Notes: a model not told the origin generated them from the letters alone. A DNA stretch of 46,340 nt from Bacteroidota bacterium (GCA_018267875.1 JAFDXP010000024.1:1-46340); one strand, 5' to 3'. Numbered from the stretch's first letter, positions 16,803-25,826 are shown. Numbers and translations are program-made.

Positions 16803-17657
16803 ATGGCTCTCCCTTATTTTGGCGGCTATATTGGTTCACTGCTTTTGCTGGCGGGATTATTTGCTTTTATGGCAAAAAACTTAGCAGACAGCTTAACCGG
16901 ACAAGGCAAAAAGCCTTATATCTATGGTGCGTTGTCTTCTGTGCTGGTAGCTCTTATTGCTTGGGCAGGCGGTTTACTAACATGCAATCTGTTTTTTTCT
17001 TTTTGGATTTTAAGTAGCATTTTTTTTCTGTTTGGAATTATTCACCAGTGGTGGGCAAGGAAAAAATATTTCTTCTCTTTACAACATAACAAGGGGAAAA
17101 TAATGCTGGCTGAAATCTTTTTCGGCTTGGGCATGATGCTTTTTGTAGTAGGTGTGTTTTCATCCCTTCAATATTTTCTGAAAGGTGATCGCTCCTATTT
17201 GTTCTATCCAATGGTGATGAGCGGACTCTTTTTCTTTTTACCCATGTTGGTGCAGAATATGTTTACAGCCGCTCTTGATATTCCTGCCCTTGAATATGAA
17301 GCTTGGCCATATCCTTTGTTTAATCCTCCATCTATCCCTGAAGAAGATCCCAATGAAAAAGTATTGGTTATAGGTTTTGAAATGGCAAAAAAATCAGGAC
17401 AAACGCTTACTTATTTTCGAGCAAAAGCACCGGAAAATATCAAATTAGGACATCTATTTTGCTTTTTTGTGTCAGACTATAATGACCAGCAAAGCGAAAC
17501 ACCAATAGAAGTAGCAGATGCAAGTGAAATGCCTCACCAATGGATATTTAGCAAAAAGAAAAAATGGTATCAATCACGGAAAATGTATAATGCCGAAAGG
17601 AATTTTCGAGAAAACGGAATTTTTGAAAACACGATTATTATAGCTGAAAGAGTTTAA
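16803..17657 (+). CDS. tssN: T6SS subtype iii membrane protein TssN
   Basis: This protein of about 284 residues has at least four hydrophobic segments in its first 160 residues: YIGSLLLLAGLFAFMA, YGALSSVLVALIAWAGG, LFFSFWILSSIFFLFGI, and IFFGLGMMLFVVGVFSSLQY, with a fifth around YPMVMSGLFFFLPML. A soluble C-terminal domain follows. TssN is one of the inner-membrane components that replace TssJLM in Bacteroidota T6SS. I use the ATG at 16803; an in-frame TTG at 16761 would add 14 residues and fall within the hairpin after tssC. The position between tssC and tssK fits subtype iii loci. Confidence 0.88.
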   Translation: MALPYFGGYIGSLLLLAGLFAFMAKNLADSLTGQGKKPYIYGALSSVLVALIAWAGGLLTCNLFFSFWILSSIFFLFGIIHQWWARKKYFFSLQHNKGKIMLAEIFFGLGMMLFVVGVFSSLQYFLKGDRSYLFYPMVMSGLFFFLPMLVQNMFTAALDIPALEYEAWPYPLFNPPSIPEEDPNEKVLVIGFEMAKKSGQTLTYFRAKAPENIKLGHLFCFFVSDYNDQQSETPIEVADASEMPHQWIFSKKKKWYQSRKMYNAERNFRENGIFENTIIIAERV

Positions 17658-17669
17658 CTGAATTGAAAC

Positions 17670-18824
17670 ATGAGCCGCGAATTCCCCTATATAAATTGGT
17701 CAGATGGAATGAAGATTCAAAAGGATCATTTCCTTCATTCTGACAATGCACATAAACAATGGTTGCAGTCCAATATAGCTGCATTTGTTTCTCCAGTGCG
17801 TTATGGATTGTTGCCGCAGATTTCTTCTGATCGTCAAAATTTCAATGTAAAGATCTCTGTTGATAACCAAAACACCGTAAAGGTTTCTCTCATTTCCTTG
17901 GAAGCTTTGACATTGGGCGGAATTCGAATATCCATCCAAAACGGCAATTCAATGCCACAAACCGGAGTCAGTGCATTTGAGTGTTCTTTTAATCGCCCGG
18001 ATACTCAGGCAAATTGGTGGATTGTACTTTTAGCAAACCCTTATCAACCAATTCCATACGGCGAGCCTTTGGCAGATGAAATGCCTCCTCGACAACCTTT
18101 TCTTGATACTCGATATGAAGTGAAATTAGCCACTTCAGACTACGATCAATATTCTACAAATCCTTCTGCATTAATTATTGGTAAGCTTATAGCTTCTCCT
18201 AATGAAGTAAAGGTAGATAATGACTTTATCCCACCTTGTATTGCTTCATCAGCTCATGCTGATTTATTGGGCTTTTGTGGAGAAATAGAAAATTTTCTGA
18301 GCAACTTGGAACAAAAAAGTGTGCTGATTGTTCAAAAGATTCTCACTAAAAACCAACAAAATGACCTTTCTGAATTAGTGCAATTCGTTTGTGATAGACT
18401 ATTGCTTTTTTTGGGTCAAACAGTTAATTCAATCCGTTGGCAAGTGCCACATGAGTCACCGTTAGCCATGTTTTTGACCATGTCTTCGCTTTCAAGAGTG
18501 ATGAAAAATGCAATTGATTTGAGGTTAGGGTCAGGTAAAGAAGAAATGATGAATTACCTCATCGAATGGAGTGAATTAAAGCAAGGTGAATTAGATGCCT
18601 TACTTACAGAAATGGCGTTGCTGAATTATAATCATAATGACGTAAACGCTGCCATTCCTAAGGTTATACGTTTTGCCAGTGTGATTTCACGTCTTTTTGA
18701 AACACTGAGTAAACTTGAATTTATCGGGAAGAAAAAAGAAACAGGATATTTTGTAAACGAAGCCCCAACAGCACCTCAAGAAGCACCCAATTCAGAAAAA
18801 CCTAAACGTAGATTTTTTGGTTAG
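17670..18824 (+). CDS. tssK: T6SS baseplate-membrane connector TssK
   Basis: This 384-residue protein has the TssK signature at the N-terminus: INWSDGMKIQKDHFLHSDNA, the variant of the 'v.W.eGmlLspqHFq' motif. This domain resembles phage receptor-binding protein shoulders and attaches to the TssFG wedge. The rest is the helical middle and a C-terminal head expected to bind the membrane complex. It has ANWWIVLLANPYQPIPYGEP (about 110) and a final Pro-rich tail before KPKRRFFG. The gene starts 12 nt after tssN and precedes tssO. Confidence 0.9.
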   Translation: MSREFPYINWSDGMKIQKDHFLHSDNAHKQWLQSNIAAFVSPVRYGLLPQISSDRQNFNVKISVDNQNTVKVSLISLEALTLGGIRISIQNGNSMPQTGVSAFECSFNRPDTQANWWIVLLANPYQPIPYGEPLADEMPPRQPFLDTRYEVKLATSDYDQYSTNPSALIIGKLIASPNEVKVDNDFIPPCIASSAHADLLGFCGEIENFLSNLEQKSVLIVQKILTKNQQNDLSELVQFVCDRLLLFLGQTVNSIRWQVPHESPLAMFLTMSSLSRVMKNAIDLRLGSGKEEMMNYLIEWSELKQGELDALLTEMALLNYNHNDVNAAIPKVIRFASVISRLFETLSKLEFIGKKKETGYFVNEAPTAPQEAPNSEKPKRRFFG

Positions 18825-18859
18825 AATTTCCCTATTTTTTTTAACAACAAAACTTACTT

Positions 18860-19378
18860 ATGCAAGCACTTAATAGCGAACAACGCAGACAAACATTTGT
18901 AACCTTTTTACTACTCTATATCATTACAACATTAGTTGTGATTATGGCTGTTTTTTTTGGTACTCGCGTTCCCTTGAAACAAAATGAAATGATGCAAGGA
19001 CAACTGATGCAAAAAGAACGTGCCAGCATCTTTCGACAAGATTTTAGTATTCGTCAAAATGAAATAAAAACATTGCTTGACACGATTAACAAACCTAATG
19101 TTCAGGCAAATTTGATTGATGCTCAATTAGATCAAAAATTAAGTCAGTTAACTGCTATGGTTGAAAATGACAGCTCTGAATCAAAGCCTTTTTATCAAGC
19201 TGTTATCAAAACCCTTTATGACATGAAAGATGATAAATCTAAATTAAGAGTATCGGCAGGCACCGCATCTACCAGTGAAGAAAAAGACAAAACAATCGCT
19301 GATCTCAAAGCCAAAATAACGGAATATAGTACGGCATTGACCAATTGCCAAAATCAATTAATTCAACTTCAACGATAG
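18860..19378 (+). CDS. tssO: T6SS subtype iii membrane protein TssO
   Basis: This 172-residue protein has one N-terminal membrane segment (FLLLYIITTLVVIMAVFF, residues about 17-34). A long periplasmic, highly charged helical region follows, with a predicted coiled coil at the end (KDKTIADLKAKITEYSTALT). This architecture and its place between tssK and tssP match TssO, a Bacteroidota-specific component of the T6SS envelope complex. There is no catalytic motif. The gap is 35 nt from tssK and 23 nt to tssP, so it belongs to the same operon. Confidence 0.85.
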   Translation: MQALNSEQRRQTFVTFLLLYIITTLVVIMAVFFGTRVPLKQNEMMQGQLMQKERASIFRQDFSIRQNEIKTLLDTINKPNVQANLIDAQLDQKLSQLTAMVENDSSESKPFYQAVIKTLYDMKDDKSKLRVSAGTASTSEEKDKTIADLKAKITEYSTALTNCQNQLIQLQR

Positions 19379-19401
19379 AAAGCTTCGAGATTTAAAAAGG
19401 T

Positions 19402-20406
19402 ATGTCTGCTTCGCCATTAAAAAATATTGATAGCCGTGTTTGGCTTGTTATGGGTGCTGCTTTTGCATTCAGTATCATAACGTTTGCTTTTCGTGCTGTT
19501 ACCAGTCAGGATTGCAGTGGATTGATGATAAAATTGGAAAAAGCCAATCAATCATCGGATGTTTTTGCAGGTAAGGAAGTTTCATTTTCAATCAACAAAA
19601 ATGATCCCGATGCTAAATGGATATTTGGCGATGGAAAGGATCAGGCAACCGGCTCAAAAGTAAAACACACCTTTTTCAAAACAGGTGTTTTCACGATTCA
19701 AGTTACTCTGAAAGGAGGCTGTAAACTATTTGAAAATGTAGTGGTTAAAATGCCGCCTGTCGTAACTCAAATTGATACTTCAATAGGCGGAATTTCCGGA
19801 CCTTATGACGTGGCCGCAGGCAGTTTGGCTAAATTTTCAAGTTTGCTAACCGGCAATAGCTATAAATGGACTGTTTTAGGAGGCGTTTCTTATGGTGAGA
19901 AAAACACAAAAGATGTTTCTTATTCCTTCAGTACACCGGGAAATTATACCATTCAATTAGTGATGAATGGCGATCCAGCCAAAACTTTTACGCAACTCTT
20001 GCATGTTTCTGCTCCCGAAGTTGGCGATGTTCTTTCTACGCCAGTTGCAGCACCAATTGATGCTGCAATTAAGCCAACACCAACTGTGATCAAAGAAAAG
20101 GATGCAGATAAACCTGTTGAAAAAAAATACACCAATATCACCGATGCTGAGATGAAGTATATGATTGGAGAATTAATTGAAGATAAAAAATCAATCCCCG
20201 ACTTTAGCCAATATCTCTGCAGTCCAGCAAGCACAAAGGTAATTGCAAATGGCAAAGCAATGACTTTGGTTGATTTCTTATCGAAGATGAAAGATAAAAA
20301 AGGACTATTAGGCTTAGGAGGAAAAAGGAAAATTCAAAGTGTAAAGCAATCCTATGATCCCGACAATGGGAATTGTGTAGTGTTGTTAACCATAGAGTAT
20401 AAATAA
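19402..20406 (+). CDS. tssP: T6SS subtype iii protein TssP with PKD-like domains
   Basis: This 334-residue protein has one membrane anchor near the N-terminus (VWLVMGAAFAFSIITFAF, residues about 14-31). Two PKD-type beta domains follow, the first with AKWIFGDGKDQATGSKVKHT and FKTGVFTIQVTL, the second with YSFSTPGNYTIQLVM. After a Pro-rich linker there is a C-terminal domain of about 90 residues that includes YTNITDAEMKYMIGELIEDK. TssP is the PKD-containing envelope subunit of subtype iii T6SS. It is the last gene of the tssH operon, preceded by an AAAAAGGT stretch that could act as a ribosome site. It converges on mutS2. TssQ and TssR, often neighbours, are not found here. Confidence 0.85.
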   Translation: MSASPLKNIDSRVWLVMGAAFAFSIITFAFRAVTSQDCSGLMIKLEKANQSSDVFAGKEVSFSINKNDPDAKWIFGDGKDQATGSKVKHTFFKTGVFTIQVTLKGGCKLFENVVVKMPPVVTQIDTSIGGISGPYDVAAGSLAKFSSLLTGNSYKWTVLGGVSYGEKNTKDVSYSFSTPGNYTIQLVMNGDPAKTFTQLLHVSAPEVGDVLSTPVAAPIDAAIKPTPTVIKEKDADKPVEKKYTNITDAEMKYMIGELIEDKKSIPDFSQYLCSPASTKVIANGKAMTLVDFLSKMKDKKGLLGLGGKRKIQSVKQSYDPDNGNCVVLLTIEYK

Positions 20407-20471
20407 CAGAAACTCAGCTTTAAGCTCAACTACCATAAGTTGCTTTGCATTTTGCAAATTATGTTAGAAAG

Positions 20472-22571
20472 TTATTGCTCTTTACGAATAACAGAAACCC
20501 AATCTTTTAGTTCTACATTAAAAGGCATTTGTCCAATTTGCACTAATGCTCTTTTGTCGCGTATTTCAACCAATTTACCAATTTGATGGTTGATTTTATT
20601 ACGCACCCAGTCGCCTACTTGAACCGGTTTTCCAGTAAGCACATAGTTTTTATCGGCTTTTCGGGCGGCTGCCTGATTTCCTTCTATTTGTTTTTTTCTA
20701 AACAATACTTTTTCTGCCGATTCAATTACTTCTTGTTTATTTTCTTGTCTTTTCCAATCGTGAATGATCTGTTTGAATTTACGTTCCGTATCACGTAGAT
20801 ATTCTAACTCTTCCTTTTTGATTTTATTTTGAAGTTTGAGAGTTGCCTGTTGTTGTTTCAGCTTTTCTTTATCCATCAATTCTTCATACTTCTTTTTTAA
20901 TTCTTCATTGGTGTACAACAGTTTGTCCAATTTTTTTTCTTTGTCGTTTAGCCTTACGGATTGCTGTTCTGTTTGCAGCAACATTTTGTCCAATTTAAAA
21001 TGTCCTCGATCGGTAATTTGTTTTGCTCTTTTGATGATTTTTTCGGGTAGTCCAATTCTTTGTGCAATAGCAAAAGTGTATGAGCTACCGGGCTTGCCAA
21101 TGGTTAATTGATATAATGGTTCTAAATGTGCTTCATCAAATGCCATAGCTCCGTTAAATATGCCGGAAACCTTACCTGCCATTACTTTCAGATTGAGATA
21201 GTGTGTTGTGATGATACCACGTGCGTGTTTATTGGACAATTCCTCCACAATTGCTTCTGCAAATGCTCCTCCCAAATTGGGGTCAGATCCACTGCCTAAT
21301 TCATCAATGAAAAAAAGGGTTTTACCGTTAGCAAAGTCCATGAAATATTTCATATCTCGAAGGTGGGCACTGTAAGTACTTAGTTCATGTTCGATACTTT
21401 GAGTATCGCCAATGTGTATGAAAATTTGTTTGAAAATCCCCACTTCACTGGAGCAGTCTGCAGGAATCAGCAATCCTGATTGGGTCATTAATTGCAGTAG
21501 TCCAACTGTTTTCATAGTAACTGTTTTCCCGCCTGCATTAGGTCCGCTGATTATCAAAACGCGCTGTTCTTCACTTAGCGAAATGTTGACAGGAATAGTA
21601 GGTTTTCCTTCTTTTTTATTGTGTAGGTAAAGCAAAGGATGGTGAGCTTTTATTAAATGCAATTCAGGGTGTTGACTTAATCTCGGCATTTGAGCATTCA
21701 TGTCATGTGCCAGAAGGGCTTTTGCACGAATAAAGTCAAAGATTCCGGTGAGCTGATAATAACCACTAAGTTGTGGTTGATATTGAGCAATAACGGAAGT
21801 CGTTTGCAATAAAATCTTGTGTATTTCTCTGGCTTCAGCACGTTCAGCACTAAATATTTCGTTGTTTAATTCTATTACTTCTTCCGGTTCGATAAAGGCA
21901 GTGCGTGATGAATCGCTCTCCCCATGAAGAATCCCTTTTACAACCCGTTTGTATTCTGCTGCAACTGCTACGGTTCTACGACCATTTAAAAAGCTTTCAG
22001 CAATATCTGCCAAATATCCTTGCTTGTTAAGTTTACGCAAAATGCCTTCAAAACGTCGTCTAAGTTCTGATCTTAAAGCTGCTATTTGTCCGCGTATCTG
22101 CATCAGCTCTCGACTTGCATTGTCACGAACTATGCCATGATCATCAACAACTGCATCTATGATTTCAGGAATTGCCTTTTCGTAGTTTATTTTTTCTGTT
22201 ATTGCTCGAAGGTTAGGGTAGAGGTCATTGTGTCGTTTAAACCAGTTCAACATATCACGTATGGTGAGAGCTAATTGTCGAAATGACAAGAGTTGCTCAC
22301 CATTTAAAACCGCGCCGGGCAAGGATAATAGCTTCAACTCTTTTTCAATATTGAGTGTGAAATCATTGGGGAAGTAATCACTGCCGGAAAGCAATTGCCG
22401 ATATTCTTCCGTTTGAAATAATGCTCGCAATACGTGTTCTCGTTTGATATGAAAACGAAGTGAGAAAACACGCTCTCGGGCTGTATCCGTGCGACATTTT
22501 TTAAGAAGTAATTCAGAAATCTTATTAAACTCAAGTGCTTCTGTTGCATGAGCTGGATACAGTTGCATCAT
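20472..22571 (-). CDS. MutS2-family ATPase lacking the Smr domain
   Basis: This 699-residue protein is a MutS2-type DNA-binding ATPase. It has the core lever helices, Walker A in ISGPNAGGKTVTMKT (about 341-355), Walker B LFFIDELGSGSD, and the ABC-like TTHYLNLK switch. A coiled coil rich in Lys and Glu follows (about 520-620), then a KOW-like end (TGKPVQVGDWVRNKINHQIG). Typical MutS2 is about 780-800 residues and ends in an Smr endonuclease domain. Here the protein stops right after the KOW-like part, and only 65 nt separate it from tssP, so no Smr remnant follows. It may act in ribosome-collision rescue or recombination control as an ATPase only. The -7-like TAACTTTA lies 28 nt upstream of the start. 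Confidence 0.85.
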   Translation of the reverse strand: MMQLYPAHATEALEFNKISELLLKKCRTDTARERVFSLRFHIKREHVLRALFQTEEYRQLLSGSDYFPNDFTLNIEKELKLLSLPGAVLNGEQLLSFRQLALTIRDMLNWFKRHNDLYPNLRAITEKINYEKAIPEIIDAVVDDHGIVRDNASRELMQIRGQIAALRSELRRRFEGILRKLNKQGYLADIAESFLNGRRTVAVAAEYKRVVKGILHGESDSSRTAFIEPEEVIELNNEIFSAERAEAREIHKILLQTTSVIAQYQPQLSGYYQLTGIFDFIRAKALLAHDMNAQMPRLSQHPELHLIKAHHPLLYLHNKKEGKPTIPVNISLSEEQRVLIISGPNAGGKTVTMKTVGLLQLMTQSGLLIPADCSSEVGIFKQIFIHIGDTQSIEHELSTYSAHLRDMKYFMDFANGKTLFFIDELGSGSDPNLGGAFAEAIVEELSNKHARGIITTHYLNLKVMAGKVSGIFNGAMAFDEAHLEPLYQLTIGKPGSSYTFAIAQRIGLPEKIIKRAKQITDRGHFKLDKMLLQTEQQSVRLNDKEKKLDKLLYTNEELKKKYEELMDKEKLKQQQATLKLQNKIKKEELEYLRDTERKFKQIIHDWKRQENKQEVIESAEKVLFRKKQIEGNQAAARKADKNYVLTGKPVQVGDWVRNKINHQIGKLVEIRDKRALVQIGQMPFNVELKDWVSVIRKEQ

Positions 22572-22642
22572 TCTATGCTGAAAAAAATGTGGCTAAAGTT
22601 AGGAAGATGTAAGCTATAACACAGTAGGGTCGCAGAAATCAA

Positions 22643-22650
22643 TAGTTTTG
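22643..22650 (+). promoter_or_regulatory. -7 promoter box of the TPR-tilS operon
   Basis: TAGTTTTG is a perfect TAnnTTTG match ending eight nucleotides before the ATG at 22659. The predicted leader is only about 2-4 nt. Confidence 0.55.
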
Positions 22651-22658
22651 CATGTAGT

Positions 22659-22973
22659 ATGAGTCCAAGAATTGAAAAAATAATAGCCATGCTTCAGCAA
22701 TCGCCTACTGATTGTTTCTTACATCATGCTCTGGCTTTAGAGTATGTGAAATTGGGTCTGGATAAGGATGCTCGTCAGCATTTTGATAGTAACCTGAAAA
22801 ATGATTCAGATTATTTAGCTACTTATTATCATCTTGGAAAACTAATGGAGCGTGCGGGAGAAATAGAACAAGCTTTGGCAATGTATGAAAGCGGAATGAA
22901 GGTTGCTCAAAAAGTAAAAGATAATCACACCTACAATGAATTGCAAGCTGCTTACGACGACCTTGCTTATTAG
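22659..22973 (+). CDS. Small tetratricopeptide-repeat protein
   Basis: This 104-residue soluble protein is made of TPR helices. Repeat units include FLHHALALEYVKLGLDKDAR, YLATYYHLGKLMERAGEIEQ and ALAMYESGMKVAQ, with the A/G/Y/A spacing of TPR motifs. It lacks a signal peptide and any catalytic domain, so it is probably a small scaffold. It is nine nucleotides upstream of tilS and should be co-transcribed with it. No partner can be named from sequence. Confidence 0.8.
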   Translation: MSPRIEKIIAMLQQSPTDCFLHHALALEYVKLGLDKDARQHFDSNLKNDSDYLATYYHLGKLMERAGEIEQALAMYESGMKVAQKVKDNHTYNELQAAYDDLAY

Positions 22974-22982
22974 TCTGAAACC

Positions 22983-24314
22983 ATGAATCTAAGTGAAGCA
23001 TTTCTTATAAAAATTTACCTGCTTATAGGCAAGAAATTATTTAAACCACTGTTGGCTGTGAGTGGAGGTGCTGATTCCATGTCTCTATGCCATTTATGTT
23101 ATAGTCATAGAATTACTTTTGGTATAGCTCATTGTAATTTTTCACTACGTGGAGATGAGTCTGATGCAGATGAACAACTGGTTAAACAATGGGCAGAAGA
23201 AAGAAATATTCCCTTTTTTAGTGTGCGCTTTGATACGGAAAAAATGGCTGAAGAGTGGAGTAGGGGCATTCAAGAAACGGCTCGAGAGCTTCGATATTCA
23301 TGGTTGGAAACCATTCGTGCCAACCATCAGTTTTCACATATCATGACCGCCCATCATGCTAATGATAATGTAGAAACCTTATTGATGAATTTGTTTAAAG
23401 GCACTGGCATAAGCGGCTTACATGGCATTCCTGAGCGGAATAATTACATCATCAGACCATTACTATTTGCAGCAAAAGCAGACATTGAACAATATGTAAC
23501 ACACGAGAAAATCCCTTTTCGAGAAGACGCATCCAATGCATCAGACAAATATTTACGCAATGCAATAAGGCATCAAGTAATTCCAGCAGCTACTTCCTTT
23601 TTTCCACATTTAGTAAGGCAAGTGAACGAAAGTATAGAACGGTTTACACAAGCTGAGATTTTATATCGAATTGAAATGAATAGGCGTGTGAAAAAACTTT
23701 GTGAACAAAGGGGGAATGAATTGTATATACATACTCAAAAATGGCACGACTCTGAAGTGGCTGCTGCACTGTGTTTTGAGATATTCTCTCCGTTTAATTT
23801 TTCACCTGATCAGATGCCACAGCTACTTTCTTTGACATTGAAACAAAGTGGAAAATATGTAGAGTCAAAAACGCATCGAGCGGTGAAAGATCGAAAATTT
23901 CTGATCGTTTCACCTATAAAAACAAGCGATGCAGGCTTTGTTTTGATTCAAGAAGAAACGAATCAAATTGAAATTGAAGGAGCTTCAATACGATTATCAT
24001 GTAGTTTGAAACCTACTGAAATTTCTACTGATCAAAACATAGCTTTAATAGATAAATCAAAACTGTCTTTTCCGCTTATTCTTCGTCATTGGCGACAAGG
24101 AGATTATTTCTATCCTTTAGGTATGGGAATGAAAAAGAAAAAGTTGAAACGATTTTTTATTGACCAAAAAATTCCTCTTCACAACAAAGAAAATGTGTGG
24201 GTATTGGAAAGTGAAAAGCGTATTGTGTGGGTGGTAGGCTATCGCCTTGATGAAAGATTTAAGCTACGTGACACCACCGCTGAGTTTTTAAAAATTGAAC
24301 TGCGGATGAAGTAG
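22983..24314 (+). CDS. tilS: tRNA(Ile)-lysidine synthase
   Basis: This 443-residue protein modifies C34 of tRNA-Ile(CAU) to lysidine using ATP and lysine, so the tRNA reads AUA. The N-terminal PP-loop ATPase motif is LLAVSGGADSMSLCHLC (about 18-34). The HCNFSLRGDESDADEQLV segment and THxAxDNxET motif (here TAHHANDNVETLLMN) follow, then RPLL, and NASDKYLRNAIRHQVIP. The C-terminal substrate domains include LRHWRQGDYFYPLGMGMKKK and KRFFIDQKIP, the usual TilS_C motif. The 3' end overlaps the convergent rhomboid gene by 27 nt. It is an essential housekeeping gene. Confidence 0.95.
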   Translation: MNLSEAFLIKIYLLIGKKLFKPLLAVSGGADSMSLCHLCYSHRITFGIAHCNFSLRGDESDADEQLVKQWAEERNIPFFSVRFDTEKMAEEWSRGIQETARELRYSWLETIRANHQFSHIMTAHHANDNVETLLMNLFKGTGISGLHGIPERNNYIIRPLLFAAKADIEQYVTHEKIPFREDASNASDKYLRNAIRHQVIPAATSFFPHLVRQVNESIERFTQAEILYRIEMNRRVKKLCEQRGNELYIHTQKWHDSEVAAALCFEIFSPFNFSPDQMPQLLSLTLKQSGKYVESKTHRAVKDRKFLIVSPIKTSDAGFVLIQEETNQIEIEGASIRLSCSLKPTEISTDQNIALIDKSKLSFPLILRHWRQGDYFYPLGMGMKKKKLKRFFIDQKIPLHNKENVWVLESEKRIVWVVGYRLDERFKLRDTTAEFLKIELRMK

Positions 24315-24902
24315 TTGGCTAAAGAAATTGATGCCATGATCGGGTGCAAATAAAAGTGTAAAAACAAAACCATAAAGACCGCCCCACAAGTGTGCATCAT
24401 GGTTCACATTGTCTTGCCTTTGTTTGGACATATAGGCAGAATAAACAACATACGCAACAGCAGCAATTACACCCGGAATTGGAATGAAAAATACATAGAT
24501 CGTTTGCCAAGGAGCGAAATAGACAAATGAAAATAACACGGCTGAAACACCTCCTGATGCACCAAGTGAGCGATAATAAACATCATTCCTATGACGCATA
24601 AAGGATGGCAGAGAAGCTGCAACTATTCCGGTTAGATACATTATCAAAAGCAGGCTTCGTTCCATTCCAGAAGCTGTATAAAAAAATTCGACATTCCGGC
24701 CAAAAAGAAAGAGTGCCAGCATGTTGAAAATAAGGTGCATATAATCAGCATGGATAAATCCTGAAGACAAAAGGCGATAATATTCTTTTAGATTGTCCAT
24801 TCGACGGGGCCACAAAATGCTTTTCTGATATAGCTCTTCATTGTTGAAAGCAGCAAGCGAAATCAATACGGTAACTATTACAATTATCAGTGTGTAGCTC
24901 AT
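24288..24902 (-). CDS. Rhomboid-family intramembrane serine protease
   Basis: This 204-residue integral membrane protein has six or so hydrophobic segments. Catalytic features of GlpG-type rhomboids are visible: HxxxN-like HLIFNMLALFLFGRNVE in TM2, the active-site Ser in SLGASGGVSAVLFSF in TM4, and the catalytic His in NHDAHLWGGLYGFVFTLLFA in TM6. It would cleave membrane proteins within the bilayer; the substrate is unknown. The C-terminal 27 nt overlap the tilS 3' end on the opposite strand. It lies upstream of no obvious operon partner; rlmH starts 39 nt further along in the same orientation. Confidence 0.92.
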   Translation of the reverse strand: MSYTLIIVIVTVLISLAAFNNEELYQKSILWPRRMDNLKEYYRLLSSGFIHADYMHLIFNMLALFLFGRNVEFFYTASGMERSLLLIMYLTGIVAASLPSFMRHRNDVYYRSLGASGGVSAVLFSFVYFAPWQTIYVFFIPIPGVIAAVAYVVYSAYMSKQRQDNVNHDAHLWGGLYGFVFTLLFAPDHGINFFSQLLHPQFNF

Positions 24903-24941
24903 CCTATTTAGTTGAGTTTTAAGAAAACGAAATTACTCTTT

Positions 24942-25415
24942 TCAAGAATGATGATAAGGGCTGTTGTGCAAAATGCTAAAAGCTCTATACACTTGCTCGG
25001 AAACAAGTAATCGAACTAATTGATGCGGAAACACTAAGTCGGATAATGACCAAATTTCTTTTGCCTCTTTTTTAACTAATTCTCCAACTCCAAAAGCACC
25101 TCCAATTAATATAACAACCGTTTTAACGCCCATATTCATCATCTGTTGAAATTGCCGTGCCCAATCTGGTGAATTAAGTTTGCGTCCTCGTTCATCTAAA
25201 AGCACTAAATAATGATGTGTTTGAAGGCGTTTCAAAATCCACTCTTCTTCTTGTTTTTTAGCTATTTCAGGATCGTTGGTTGTCGCCTTTTTCCCTGCTT
25301 GGATGATGTGTAGGGACACGGAAATATAGGGTCGAGTTTTTTTGAAATACTGCTCAATACCTTGCGATATATATGCCTCACTCTCTTTTCCGATACTCCA
25401 AATTTCAATTTGCAT
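24942..25415 (-). CDS. rlmH: 23S rRNA pseudouridine(1915) N3-methyltransferase RlmH
   Basis: This 157-residue SPOUT-class methyltransferase acts on the 70S ribosome at helix 69. Typical motifs are the start MQIEIWSIGKESEAYISQGI EQYFKK, HYLVLLDERGRKLNSPDWAR, the SAM knot VVILIGGAFGVG, and the C-terminal FPHQLVRLLVSEQVYRAFSI with PYHH. Length equals the family norm. It starts at the ATG at 25413-25415, just after a -7-like TAAATTTA, which would make a nearly leaderless message. It is a housekeeping gene. Confidence 0.95.
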   Translation of the reverse strand: MQIEIWSIGKESEAYISQGIEQYFKKTRPYISVSLHIIQAGKKATTNDPEIAKKQEEEWILKRLQTHHYLVLLDERGRKLNSPDWARQFQQMMNMGVKTVVILIGGAFGVGELVKKEAKEIWSLSDLVFPHQLVRLLVSEQVYRAFSILHNSPYHHS

Positions 25416-25608
25416 CTAAATTTATTTTCGATATTGAATGAAACCCTTTGCCAAGTGCGAAATAAATACAATTGCAGACTCTAAAAGTTTTGTGACAGTA
25501 AAAAAAGTAAGTTTGGTATGCACACATTTCAGATGGGCTATAGAAAAATAAGACATTGTGGAATACTTAGTAAACTTTCAAACATCGCACCCCATTGTCC
25601 ATAGAATT

Positions 25609-25815
25609 TTAACGACTCAGTATCCCCAAAAACATCGTTTCAAGCTGTTTAGATGAATCAAATGTCTTGTAATGGCGGTCTGAATGGTGCTCGTGGACAA
25701 AACTCTCAAACTTCGCTTTGAGTATGAAATCTATGATTTGTTTGAAAATAGGTTGACCGACAAACTTCTTATCTGTATTTTTGCTGTTCAAATTTTTAGT
25801 TTGTCGAAAAGCCAA
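25609..25815 (-). pseudogene. Truncated IS4-family transposase N-terminus (DUF4372 remnant)
   Basis: This 68-residue open stretch resembles the N-terminal DUF4372 domain of IS4-type transposases. It has KKFVGQPIFKQIIDFILKAK followed by FESFVHEHHSDRHYKTF and SSKQLETMFLGILSR. This equals the usual 'G..vF.qil.fip...f...v.....d.y.k.F.sw.ql..ml..qls' pattern. It stops right there, where a real transposase would continue for about 300 more residues with the DDE domain, and no continuation is seen in any frame. It lies in a 566-nt stretch without other genes between rlmH and the C1 peptidase. Terminal inverted repeats are not visible. Confidence 0.7.
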
Positions 25816-25826
25816 AATATGATAAT

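Noticed and set aside
1804-20406. A phage tail or extracellular contractile injection system instead of T6SS
   Set aside because: TssE, TssF, TssG, TssK, ClpV and the membrane proteins TssN, TssO and TssP are all present; a tape-measure and phage structural genes are absent.
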